A stretch of 64,000 nucleotides of DNA from Pseudomonadota bacterium (GTDB taxonomy: Bacteria; Myxococcota; Myxococcia; Myxococcales; Myxococcaceae): contig JAFAAN010000037.1 in assembly GCA_023426545.1 (NCBI GenBank), positions 1 through 64,000 on the forward strand, read 5' to 3'. Shown here in pieces: positions 17,709-25,938 of this stretch (its first letter is position 1; every line of letters begins with the position of its first letter). The translations under genes and the position numbers were made by a program. Under the pieces are notes generated by a model. That model ran no database searches, had not been told where the DNA came from, and was given only the letters and a program-made list of their open reading frames with translations.

Positions 17709-19236
17709 CGTCCTGGTGGCCGTGGTGCTGATGACCACGGGATGCGCCTCGACGGTGCAGGCGCCCGGGTATGGCGGAACGCTGAGCCACGCGCCGCGCA
17801 TGGCCGTGCCTCCCGTGCTGGTTGAAACGCCGAGCGACGAGCGTCCGCGCGCGTCAGTTGTTTCCCTTCCGGGCTCCATCGCGGGCCGCGATACGCAACA
17901 GCGGCTGTGGCGACACGTGGGGCCACGAAGTGACGCAGCGCTGGCTGGGCCTGGTCCTGTCTCGGGAGCCATCGGGGGAGGAGGGCAGGCCGCCGCACTG
18001 GCGCGTCAGGCGGTCCTCGACGCCATTGACGAGGTGAAGGGCTCCCTGGAGGGCATCGAAGCCGCGCGTGCTCAACTCGCGTCGCGCCCACCCGCCCTCG
18101 GTGGCCGTGGGCTCGACGGTGTGTTCACGCGCTATCTCGACCACGGCTCCCATCAAATGCGGTGGCTTCGTGGTGCGCTCGGGGGCGCCACCGCGCTGGC
18201 GGGAGTGGCGTCGGAGCTGGAGGACTCGGACATGGAGCTGGGTCTCCTCCGCATGTCGGGGCCCCGGCTCCAGTCCGCGATGTTCGGGACCCTGCTGCTG
18301 GCCACGTGGGTGGACTTCCTCCAACTCGCCGACGCCGTGCTTCGACAGTGCCCCATGTGCGGCACCGAGACGCTGTTCGTGGACCTGCATCGAGTTCAGG
18401 ACTTGATGGAGCCCACGTTGACGGACCTCGCCTCGCTGGAGCCAGAGCGAGTCGAGGCGGCGGCGACCGCGATGCCCGAGCTGATGGGGAAGCTGGCCCG
18501 CGAGTTCGACACGCTCCAGAGAGACGCCCGCGCGGCCATGGAGGTGGGGGGCAAGGTCCTGGTGGCGGCGCAGGTGTTGGAGATGCTCACCCTGGTTTCC
18601 ACGCTGAAGCTGTCGCTACCTCGGCCACCACCGGCGGCGCCCGCGACGCTCGGCGTGGGGCTCGTGATGGGGTCGGGTGGCGTGATGGCGGGGGCGCGGC
18701 TCGTCGTCTCCGCTGAGTGGGTGGAGATGATGCGAAGGCTCGTGCAGGCGGGCGTCATCTCCCTTCCTGCCGTCGGCGCGGCCGTCCGCATCCACGGCGG
18801 ACAGGTGATGATGGCTCAGGCGCACCAGGACTTGCCCAAGGGCGTGCGCGACGCCCTGGGGGACAGCCCCGAGGTTCGCGGCATGCAGGTGACGGGCAGG
18901 GCGGGCGCGGGCATGTCCAGCGCACCGAAGCACCATGTCCTGCCGAAAGAGCACCGGGAGTGGTTCGAGCAGCGCGGCTTCAAGGGCGACATGGACATCG
19001 ACAACTTCTGCGTCCGTCTGGAGCAGGCCCACCATGAGGCGATTCACGGCGGGGGGAACTGGATGCTGGGCCGCACATGGCCCGGAGAGTGGAGCCAGAT
19101 GATGATGAGGACGCTGCGGAATGCTGAGGCACGGACGGGCCGAATGTTGACGCAAAAAGAGGTCCTCGACATCGTCGCGGAGCGTATGAAGTTCTACGAA
19201 GTGCCGATCGCGTTTACGAGGGGGAGGAGCCGATGA
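17698..19236 (+). CDS. SitA-like lipoprotein toxin (TIGR02269/DUF2380 type)
   Basis: 512 aa. The N-terminus is a lipoprotein signal (hydrophobic stretch, MTTGC with the lipid-modified Cys near residue 16). A long helical body with hydrophobic segments (about residues 155-210 and 285-360) follows. The C-terminal ~110 residues contain a His-rich motif cluster: HHVLPKEH (from H412), the DIDNF turn and HHEAIHGGGNW (H445-H450). This resembles HNH/His-Me-type toxin nucleases and is the conserved end of the TIGR02269 family. NCBI-style naming places such proteins among SitA polymorphic toxins that are passed between kin cells by outer membrane exchange. The next gene overlaps by 4 nt and is in the immunity position. 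Nuclease activity is inferred from motifs only. Confidence 0.8.
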   Translation: MRADVLVAVVLMTTGCASTVQAPGYGGTLSHAPRMAVPPVLVETPSDERPRASVVSLPGSIAGRDTQQRLWRHVGPRSDAALAGPGPVSGAIGGGGQAAALARQAVLDAIDEVKGSLEGIEAARAQLASRPPALGGRGLDGVFTRYLDHGSHQMRWLRGALGGATALAGVASELEDSDMELGLLRMSGPRLQSAMFGTLLLATWVDFLQLADAVLRQCPMCGTETLFVDLHRVQDLMEPTLTDLASLEPERVEAAATAMPELMGKLAREFDTLQRDARAAMEVGGKVLVAAQVLEMLTLVSTLKLSLPRPPPAAPATLGVGLVMGSGGVMAGARLVVSAEWVEMMRRLVQAGVISLPAVGAAVRIHGGQVMMAQAHQDLPKGVRDALGDSPEVRGMQVTGRAGAGMSSAPKHHVLPKEHREWFEQRGFKGDMDIDNFCVRLEQAHHEAIHGGGNWMLGRTWPGEWSQMMMRTLRNAEARTGRMLTQKEVLDIVAERMKFYEVPIAFTRGRSR

Positions 19237-19703
19237 CCGACGGACGTTCATGGCGCGGAAACTGGAAAGCCCGCCTGTATGAGCGAGTCCGTGAGCGAGG
19301 CTACGACTCACTCACTGCTTTTGCCGAGGCCCGTCCCACCGCATCGTTGGTGGCACTGGCCGAGGAGCTAGGGCCGGACGACGTCGCCGGAGTTCAGGTG
19401 TACGACGGATTGGTAACCGAAGCGGTGCGAAGCAAACAAGTGACCCGCTTGGTGCGTGGACAGCTCGTGCGCGAGCTATGGGGGAGCCTCTCTGATGGTT
19501 GGCCAGCGGTGTTGGATGACGACAACCGCTTCAAAGTCGCTAAGGCACTAGGACTTTGGTCTTCCATCGTCCCAGAGTCTCACCAGGAGCGCGCCGATCG
19601 AGTTGGAGATGCGCTCCTCGCCAATCCTCCGCCCGCTGGATGGCGTCCGCTAGGTCCTGACGACGAACTTCTCCGGACGCTTCTTCCCGACGAGGAAGCC
19701 TGA
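19233..19703 (+). CDS. Probable immunity protein for the SitA-like toxin
   Basis: 156 aa, soluble and mostly helical at the start (WKARLYERVRERGYDSLTAF), without signal peptide. ATG 19233 overlaps the toxin stop (ATGA), the classic toxin-immunity coupling. GC content is visibly lower than that of the flanking genes, which fits a cassette that turns over by transfer. I do not recognise a named fold. The assignment as immunity protein rests on position, size and coupling. Note that a different frame with coding character begins near the 3' end (see 19704-20030), so a frameshift near the end of this gene cannot be excluded. Confidence 0.65.
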   Translation: MTDGRSWRGNWKARLYERVRERGYDSLTAFAEARPTASLVALAEELGPDDVAGVQVYDGLVTEAVRSKQVTRLVRGQLVRELWGSLSDGWPAVLDDDNRFKVAKALGLWSSIVPESHQERADRVGDALLANPPPAGWRPLGPDDELLRTLLPDEEA

Positions 19704-20030
19704 CCCGCGCGACTGGGATGCAATCCGCGACTTGGCCCGCGAACTCACCGACCCAGTGCAGCCTTTCCTGATGGACGAGGTTCGCTCTCTCATACGGACC
19801 ACAGCGCAGGATGTGGCGATTGCGCCAGTGGACACCGCGCGAGTGCTGCGAGCCGATGCGAGCGCCAGCTGCGCTGGTGAAGGAGATTGCCGCACGCCTC
19901 AGCAACGGGGCACGCTCAAGGAGGGCTCCGCGCGTCCCACCGCTGCCGTCAGCAGGTTACCGGTGTTGGCCAGGAGAATCTCCTCGTGTGCCACGACGTG
20001 CACGGCATTTGCTGCTGGCGCGACCGTGCG
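19704..20030 (+). pseudogene. Decayed coding segment after the immunity gene
   Basis: No intact gene. A plus-strand frame around 19670-19880 reads plausibly as protein (DWDAIRDLARELTDPVQPFL, then IRTTAQDVAIAPVDTARVL) but has no start near a ribosome-binding site. Coding character then jumps to another frame (APAALVKEIAARLSNGARS) before it is lost. This looks like a frameshifted fragment, perhaps of a second toxin, immunity gene or a former extension of the 156-aa gene. I cannot name it. Confidence 0.35.
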
Positions 20031-20915
20031 TCACTTCGTCGTGTCGCTCCGAGCGAGCAGCGACGCGAGGATGGGCTCGGGATGTGTCCAGAGCATCGCG
20101 CCACCAGCGGTGGCCTCCACATGGAGGCGTGCCCCGGGAATCCTCCGGGCAAGTGTCTGGCCATGGTCGGGCGAGTGGACCGGGCTCGTGTCGAGGCCGC
20201 CGTACCAGAGGTCCACGGGCACGGAGAGCGCCTCCAGCGCGAAGGGCCACCTGGACAGGGCAAGCATGGTATCGCGTGCGTAGCCCGCGGCGCCCTGCGC
20301 GAAGCCTTCATTCAGGGCACGCCGGTACGCTTCGGCGAAGCGCGGCGCGGTGTACACCGTGCGGTCGGCATCACAGCTCATGCTGATGACCATGTCCCAC
20401 ATCGTCTGCGCGCTCATGCCTGCGAAGAGGGCTTCGGCCCGAGCGGGCTCTGCGGCGGTGAGCGCCACCAGCCGCTCGACGTCGGGATGAAGCAGTTGCC
20501 TCACCAGGGGGTGTGCCAGCTCATCTCCGCCCGAGACGATGGCGACGCCTTCCACCACTTTTGCAGCCGCGCAGGCGAGCGCGAACGGAGCCCCCTGTGA
20601 GAAGCCCACCGCGAGGAGGCCGCGCAATGTCCGCGCGGCAGCGAGGTGCTGGATGTCGGCGGCCCAGTCCAGGAGGGTCCGCTGTGGCGCGGGTGTGGAG
20701 GCCCCCAGGCCGGGCCGGTCGACGGAGATGAGCCGGATGCCGTGTCTCGCGAGCGCGTCCGTGCCAAAGCCCAGCCAGCGGCTCGTCGCCGCGCCAGGGC
20801 AGAGCAGCACAGGCCTGCCCTCGATGGCGCCCCACTCACTCCAGCCCAGCTCGCGACCGTCGGGCAGCCGCGTCGTCCCCAGGCGTTCAGGGTTCTTCAG
20901 GTCGATGGTCGTCAT
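20031..20915 (-). CDS. Alpha/beta hydrolase-fold protein lacking the catalytic His
   Basis: 294 aa from ATG 20915; the longer frame from 20984 adds 23 residues without coding character. The fold is clear: oxyanion region LCPGAATSR, RPGLGAS, nucleophile elbow GFSQGA (S107) and acid D242 in GGLDTSP. At the place where the catalytic His normally follows (pattern GGH-L) the sequence reads GGAMLWTHPE: Ala273 instead of His. Either H278 takes over, or the enzyme is inactive, or this is recent decay. The gene is isolated, convergent with the toxin locus and next to an IS element, so it may have lost selection. Substrate is unknown. Confidence 0.8.
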   Translation of the reverse strand: MTTIDLKNPERLGTTRLPDGRELGWSEWGAIEGRPVLLCPGAATSRWLGFGTDALARHGIRLISVDRPGLGASTPAPQRTLLDWAADIQHLAAARTLRGLLAVGFSQGAPFALACAAAKVVEGVAIVSGGDELAHPLVRQLLHPDVERLVALTAAEPARAEALFAGMSAQTMWDMVISMSCDADRTVYTAPRFAEAYRRALNEGFAQGAAGYARDTMLALSRWPFALEALSVPVDLWYGGLDTSPVHSPDHGQTLARRIPGARLHVEATAGGAMLWTHPEPILASLLARSDTTK

Positions 20916-20992
20916 GTTGTGAAGGGTCGAGGCCCCGGAGGGAACCTGACACGGCCTCCGGGGCTTCGATAGGTCATGTCCCAATAAGAGGT

Positions 20993-21870
20993 CTTTTCAA
21001 GAATAGTCCCGCCGGTACGCCAGGATGCGCCCGCTTCCTGGCGTGCGCACCTTCAGGGGCATGAGACGTGAGCTGGTACCTGCTGCTCTCTGGACGCGGA
21101 TAGCCCCGCTGCTACCGCGCCGCCGCCGCACCTCCGTGTGAGGTCGACCCAGATGCGATGACCGTGCGGCGCTGCGCGGCATCATGTTCGTGCTCAAGAC
21201 GGGCATCGTCTGGGAGGACCTGCCGGCAGAGGTTTTCGGTGTGAGCGGCATCACCTGTTGGCGCCGGCTCGACGAGTGGACGCGTGCCGGGGTGTTCGAG
21301 CAGCTACAGCAACTGCTGCTGGATGAACTTGGCATCCGGGCTCGCATCGATTGGCGGCGTGCGGCGTTCGACTCCGGAAGCGTCCGGGCGAAAAAGGGGG
21401 GCCCAAGACCGGCCCGAACCCCACTGACAGAGGGAAGAAGGGCACCAAGCACCATGTCGTGACGGACAAGAGAGGCCGCTCGCTGGCGGTGCTGCTGTCG
21501 GCAGCAAACGTCCACGACAAGAGATGCGCGCTGCTGCTCCTGGACGCCATCCGGCCCGTCCACAACGGACGCCGCAGTCGGCCTCGGAAGAGGCCCAAGA
21601 AGGGACACGGCGACAAGGGGTACGACGACTCGGACATCAGGCGCGGCCTTCGCCAGCGCCACATCATCCCGCGCATCGCTCGCAAGGGCATCGAGTCGAG
21701 CCAGCGGCTGGGGCGACACCGCTGGGTGGTGGAGCGCACGCTGGTGTGGCTCCACAACCTCAAGCCGTTGCGCATCCGCGAGGAGCGCCGGGATGACATC
21801 CACCTCGCCCTCCTTCACCTGGGCTGCAGCCTCATCCTGCTGCGGAGGCTTGCCGGGCATTATTGAAAGG
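20993..21870 (+). mobile_element. IS5-type insertion sequence, inactivated
   Basis: The element is bounded by imperfect 12-bp inverted ends, CTTTTCAAGAAT at 20993-21004 and ATTATTGAAAGG at 21859-21870 (10 of 12 positions match as inverted copies). About 880 bp is the usual size for IS5-family members of the IS427 type with two overlapping transposase frames. An in-frame TGA near the start of the first frame makes it non-autonomous. I did not find a convincing target duplication by eye. Confidence 0.75.
21061..21866 (+). pseudogene. IS5-family transposase, interrupted by a stop, two frames
   Basis: OrfA begins at ATG 21061 (RRELVPAALWTRIAPLLPRR) but meets TGA 21139-21141 in a conserved N-terminal region. 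The frame then continues with FVLKTGIVWEDLPAEVFG and a WRRL/D DDE-type core (D near FDSGSVRAKKGG). The second frame (to stop 21866) carries PTDRGKKGTKHHVVTDKRG, the second acidic region ANVHDKR, DKGYDD and the terminal RWVVERT (Glu). The two frames join by a -1 shift at a run that contains G-GGG-GGC (about 21397-21403), a typical slippery heptamer for this family. Without the TGA it would be a complete DDE transposase. Confidence 0.85.
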
Positions 21871-21962
21871 TGTGTAGATGTCGAAGCGAGACGAACGGGA
21901 AAGAGGGAAGCTCCTCGGTGAAACCAACCGATGGTGGCGATGGAGTTTGAGCGAGGACGGAT

Positions 21963-22196
21963 GTGGATTTGTGGTCGGAGCACGCTAAGTGGATCGAGGC
22001 GTTATCGGCATTCCTCGGCTGTCAGTTTCAGCTCGTCCAGGGGAGTGAAACCATTGAGGTTGATGCTGCCTCTGCAACACTGGAGGGGGTGGTTGGGGCG
22101 CGGCATTCGGGAGTTGTGATTGAGCTTGTTGTGAAGCTCTTGGTGACCCGAAGTGGTGATGGTGTGTCGGTTTGGGCGCTTGTGTTTTCTTTGTAG
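21963..22196 (+). CDS. Small hypothetical protein in low-GC island
   Basis: 77 aa from GTG 21963 (GAGGAC upstream). The sequence (DLWSEHAKWIEALSAFLG, then alternating hydrophobic beta-strands) has sensible protein composition although GC is much lower than in the neighbours. This argues for a real, horizontally acquired gene rather than a shadow frame. It begins ~90 bp after the IS5 end. It may be the C-terminal part of an immunity-type gene. No function can be assigned. Confidence 0.4.
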   Translation: MDLWSEHAKWIEALSAFLGCQFQLVQGSETIEVDAASATLEGVVGARHSGVVIELVVKLLVTRSGDGVSVWALVFSL

Positions 22197-22332
22197 ATAG
22201 GCGACGCGTCGCAGAAGAAGGGAAGTGCTGTCTGGCAGTAGAGTGGCGCGAAGGCCAATGGCATCGACGTGGCTGGGAGGCGGACGCCAATGGTGAGTGG
22301 GTAGACCTTGGGGTGCTTGAGTAGGGTCTGAC

Positions 22333-22587
22333 TCAATGCGCGTGCAGATTCTGAAGTAGGCTTGTTGTGTACATAGGGACGCGAGAGCTTGCCTTGTTGT
22401 TGAGATTGGCTTCGGCTCCCGCCAGGAACTTCTCCCGCCACTGACTCAGCACCGCCTCGGTGACGCACAACTCCCGCGAGAGCGCATCGAACGCCTCTCC
22501 TTTGAGCAGCCAGAGCACGACCTCCTTCTTTCACTTTGCTGAGAGCCGGCTGCGCTCCGCCGTCCTGTTCTGCTTCTTCACTTTCAC
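22333..22587 (-). pseudogene. IS3-type OrfA (HTH) remnant
   Basis: The minus strand encodes a helix-turn-helix of the IS3/IS911 OrfA type (KKEVVLWLLKGEAFDALSRE, then CVTEAVLSQWREKFLAG). It can be traced upstream to GTG 22587 (VKVKKQNRTAERSRLSAK), but a TGA at 22533-22531 interrupts it. After the HTH the similarity stops and no OrfB is present. It is a truncated relic. The bases 22197-22332 and 22588-22713 on either side hold no gene that I can support. Confidence 0.65.
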
Positions 22588-22713
22588 CTCACGAGGGGAG
22601 GTCTTCCCCCAGAGAGGGGTCTCAAGAGATCCTGGGGCGGGGGCGCGGTTCATCATCCCCTACGCACGGGTGAGGTTCGGCTACGACCCACCAAGTTTCT
22701 CGAGGTCAGAAGT

Positions 22714-25700
22714 CTAGCCCGTCTTGAGCACGGACGCCGGGACGGGGAGCTCCGTCGTGGAGACCTCCAGCGTCTGTACGCGGGCGCCCTCGGCGGCGAA
22801 GGCGTCTCGCAGCCAGGGGTGGCAGGTGAAGGCGATGACCTGCTGGTGCTCGGAGAGCCGAGCCAGCAGGTGGATGGCGCCGCGCGCCCGCTCCGGGTCG
22901 AAGTTCACCAGCACGTCGTCGACGATGAGCGGCAGCGCCCCGCGCGTCTCGCCGAAGTCGCGCACCACCGCCAGCCGGAAGGCGAGGTAGAGCTGCTCCC
23001 GCGTCCCCCGGGAGAGCTGCGCCGCGCTCCAGTCGCGCTGGCCGTCGCCCACGCGTAGCTCGCGCTCCTCACCAGTGGGAATGAAGACGCGCTGGTAGCG
23101 GCCCTGCGTGAGCGCGGTGAAGTGCTCGGAGGCGAGCTGCACCACGCGCGGCTGCTGCTCCTCCTCGAAGCGGCGCCGGGCGCGGGCCAGCAGCGCGAGC
23201 GTCAGCCGGTCCGCCGCGTATTGCTTCGCCAACTCGGCGGCCCGGGCTCGCAGGGACTCCTCGACGATGCGCAGCTTCGCCAGCGCGTCGTCGTTCTCCC
23301 ACTGCTCCAGCTGGTGCCGGAGCGCGCCGCACTCCGTGAGCACCGCCTTCTGCCGCTCCTGCGACTCGGCCTGCTTCCCGCGCAGCGACTCCAGCTCCGC
23401 GCGCAGGCCCTGCTCGCCCCCCACGTCTATGAGCGCCTGCCGGGCGGAGGTCTCCGACAGCCCCGTGCGCGCCTCGATGCGGTGGGACAGCTCCCGCGTC
23501 CGGCCTGTCAGCTCCGCGTACCGGCGCGCCTGCGCGGCCCGGCGGCGGAAGGACTCCTCGTCGGCGCTGCCGCCCTCGGCCAGCAGCGCCGCCAGCGCCG
23601 CCTCCTCGTCATGGCACAGCCCGTCCAGCCGCGCCTTCTCCGCCCGCAGCTCGGCGCGGCGCTCCTCCAGCGTCCGGCGCTCCAGGCTTTGCGCACGCTC
23701 CTGCTCCAGCGCGGTGCCTACCCGCGCGGCGAGGGGCTCCAGGACGCCCGCGTCCAGGCCAGGGGGCTCCGTGGGGCCGGTGACGAGCTCCCCTGCCACG
23801 GCCTCCGTCCACAGCCGCGCGGCCGCCTGCTCGCAGGCCCGCGCGTCCACCGCGAGCGCCGCCTCCTCCGCGCCCACGTCCAGCAGGCGCTGCCGCAGCG
23901 CCGCCGCGTCCCGCCACAGCGTCAGCGCCGCGGACGCGGCCAGCGTGGGCGGGAAGCACCGCGCGGACAGGTGGGCCGCCAGCTCCTCGCCCAGCTGGCC
24001 CTGCCGTGACTCCGCCTCTCCCATGGCCTCGCTGGCGCGGTGCTCCTCGCGCAGCGCGGCGGTGTGTTCGGCGTGGAGCTTCTCCTGCTCGCGCTGCAAC
24101 AGCTCGCGCCGCCCGGCGCGCTCCAGCGCGTCCGCCAGCGCCGCCTCCCTCGCCGCCATGTCCGCCGCCGTCGCCACCAGGTTCAGTCCAGCCTCGTTCG
24201 ACGCGGCCAGCAGCTCGCGGTGCAGCAGCTCCTCGCGCGCCGCCAGCGCCATGAGCGCCGAGCGCAGCCGCTCCTCCTCCTGTTGCCGCCAGCGCTGGCG
24301 AGCCCCCTGCGCCGCCACGTCCGCGTCGCGCGCCGCCTCCACGCGCCGCCGCGCCAGCGCCAGCACCCCCGTCAGCAGCAGCCCGCCCGCCAGGCACAGC
24401 GCGCCCACGGTGTGCCCCGCCAGCAGCCACGCGGTCACCGCCAGCGCCACCACCGCCAGCGCCACCGCCGGCACCCACCAGGCGGGCAGCACCGCCGCCG
24501 TGACGTGCGGCTCGCCCTGGGTCCGGACGCTCTCGAACTGCCGATGCAGCTCGGCGCGCTGCTCCGCCAGGCGCTCCAGCTCGCTCCGCGCCGCGCGCAG
24601 CCGCCCCAGCCCGGCCTGCTGCTGGCGGAGCTGCGATGCCCGCTCCTGGGGCAGCGCCGCCAGCTCCGCGTCCAACCGCGCCAGCGCGCCGTCCAGCCGC
24701 TCCCGCTCCGAGACGGCCCGCGCCCACGTCCCCTCCGCCTCGCGGCGCGCGGCCTCGGCGGCGCCCAGGCGCAGGGCCAGCTCCTCCAGCGCCACGCGCA
24801 CGCTGGCGCTCAAGTCCAGCGCGAGCAGGCCGGGCCCGTCCACTGGCAGGCCCAGCTCCCGCAGCGCCAGCTCCACCTGCCGCTGCTTCTCCGCCAGCGC
24901 GGCCCGCCGGGAGGGCAGGGCGCGCAGCAGCACCGCGCGCTCGCCGTAGGCCAACAACGCGGAGCCCAGCGCCTCCTCGCGCCCGCGGACGCCGGAGGGC
25001 GCGGCCAGCCGCTCCAGCCCCGCGTCCACCGTGGCCAGCCGCTCCGCCAGCCGGGCCCCCTCCGCGCGGTAGCTCCTGCGCCGGTGCAGCCCGTCCTCCA
25101 GCCGCGACTCGCCGGCTTCGGGGAAGGTGTCCAGCGCGGGCAGCGTCGCCAGCTCGGCCCGGGCCTCCGCCAGCGCCGCCACGTCGCCCAGCGCCGCCTC
25201 CAGCCGCGTCAGCCGCTCCAGCCCGGCGCCCACCTCCAGCAGCGCCGCCTCCAGCACCCGCTGCTCCTCGACGAGGGAGGCCAGCCGCGCCTTCTCCGCG
25301 AAGTAGCGCGCGGGTCGGTCACCCTCCTGCCGCAACCGGGCCTGCACGTCCTCGAGCGCCTTCAGTGTCTCATTGAGGGCCGGCTTCACGCCGTTGGGCT
25401 TGTAGAGGGCCTCGGTGCGCTTGCGGAGCTGGTCCATGACCTCCGGCAGCCGGCGCGCGCCGCGCATGCTGGCGGCCACCAGGGCCTCGGAGGCGCCTCG
25501 CTGCTCGGTGAGCCGCTCGAAGCCGGCCAGCTCGTCCAGGCGGAAGGCGAACACGTCGAAGAACAGCTCGCGCGACACGTGGGCCAGGGCGCCCTCCAGC
25601 CACTCCTTCGACAGCTCCTGTCCGTCCGCGCCGCGCACCGTCAGCTCGCCTTCCGACGCGCGCCGGCTCGCGATGCGGCGCACCAGCAGGGGGCCCGCGC

Positions 25701-25938
25701 TGGTGGACAGCGTCAGCTCGCCGCCGAAGGCGCCGCCGTGCGCGGGCTCGTAGCGCTCCGGCTGCCCGCGCTTCTCGAAGCCGAACAGCATGCTGCGCAG
25801 GAAGGCGAGCAGCGTGCTCTTCCCGGCCTCGTTGGGGCCGTACAGCAGGTGCAGCCCCGGGCCCAGCTCGCGCGTGAGGCCCGAGAAGCGGCCAAAGCCC
25901 AGGACGTGCAGCGCGTCGATGCGAAGCCCCGGCTTCAT
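22714..25938 (-). CDS. AAA ATPase of YhaN/SbcC type
   Basis: 1074 aa. The split ABC/SMC-like ATPase has Walker A GPNEAGKST (residues 34-42) at the N-terminus and, at the C-terminus, a signature region (LSRGTREQLYLAFRLA) and Walker B PLIVDDVLVNFD. Between them lie ~800 residues of coiled coil rich in Leu, Ala, Glu and Arg. In the middle (about residues 485-535) there are two strongly hydrophobic segments (VPAVALAVVALAVTAWLLAG and a second one). These would anchor the protein in the membrane, as in the YhaN subgroup rather than in SbcC proper. ATG 25938 overlaps the stop of the nuclease gene (ATGA), so the two subunits are coupled. The pair probably processes DNA ends or hairpins. Confidence 0.88.
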   Translation of the reverse strand: MKPGLRIDALHVLGFGRFSGLTRELGPGLHLLYGPNEAGKSTLLAFLRSMLFGFEKRGQPERYEPAHGGAFGGELTLSTSAGPLLVRRIASRRASEGELTVRGADGQELSKEWLEGALAHVSRELFFDVFAFRLDELAGFERLTEQRGASEALVAASMRGARRLPEVMDQLRKRTEALYKPNGVKPALNETLKALEDVQARLRQEGDRPARYFAEKARLASLVEEQRVLEAALLEVGAGLERLTRLEAALGDVAALAEARAELATLPALDTFPEAGESRLEDGLHRRRSYRAEGARLAERLATVDAGLERLAAPSGVRGREEALGSALLAYGERAVLLRALPSRRAALAEKQRQVELALRELGLPVDGPGLLALDLSASVRVALEELALRLGAAEAARREAEGTWARAVSERERLDGALARLDAELAALPQERASQLRQQQAGLGRLRAARSELERLAEQRAELHRQFESVRTQGEPHVTAAVLPAWWVPAVALAVVALAVTAWLLAGHTVGALCLAGGLLLTGVLALARRRVEAARDADVAAQGARQRWRQQEEERLRSALMALAAREELLHRELLAASNEAGLNLVATAADMAAREAALADALERAGRRELLQREQEKLHAEHTAALREEHRASEAMGEAESRQGQLGEELAAHLSARCFPPTLAASAALTLWRDAAALRQRLLDVGAEEAALAVDARACEQAAARLWTEAVAGELVTGPTEPPGLDAGVLEPLAARVGTALEQERAQSLERRTLEERRAELRAEKARLDGLCHDEEAALAALLAEGGSADEESFRRRAAQARRYAELTGRTRELSHRIEARTGLSETSARQALIDVGGEQGLRAELESLRGKQAESQERQKAVLTECGALRHQLEQWENDDALAKLRIVEESLRARAAELAKQYAADRLTLALLARARRRFEEEQQPRVVQLASEHFTALTQGRYQRVFIPTGEERELRVGDGQRDWSAAQLSRGTREQLYLAFRLAVVRDFGETRGALPLIVDDVLVNFDPERARGAIHLLARLSEHQQVIAFTCHPWLRDAFAAEGARVQTLEVSTTELPVPASVLKTG

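Noticed and set aside
22028..22534. 168-codon minus-strand frame in the low-GC island
   Set aside because: It overlaps a better plus-strand ORF and the IS3 fragment in other frames and shows no protein-like pattern.
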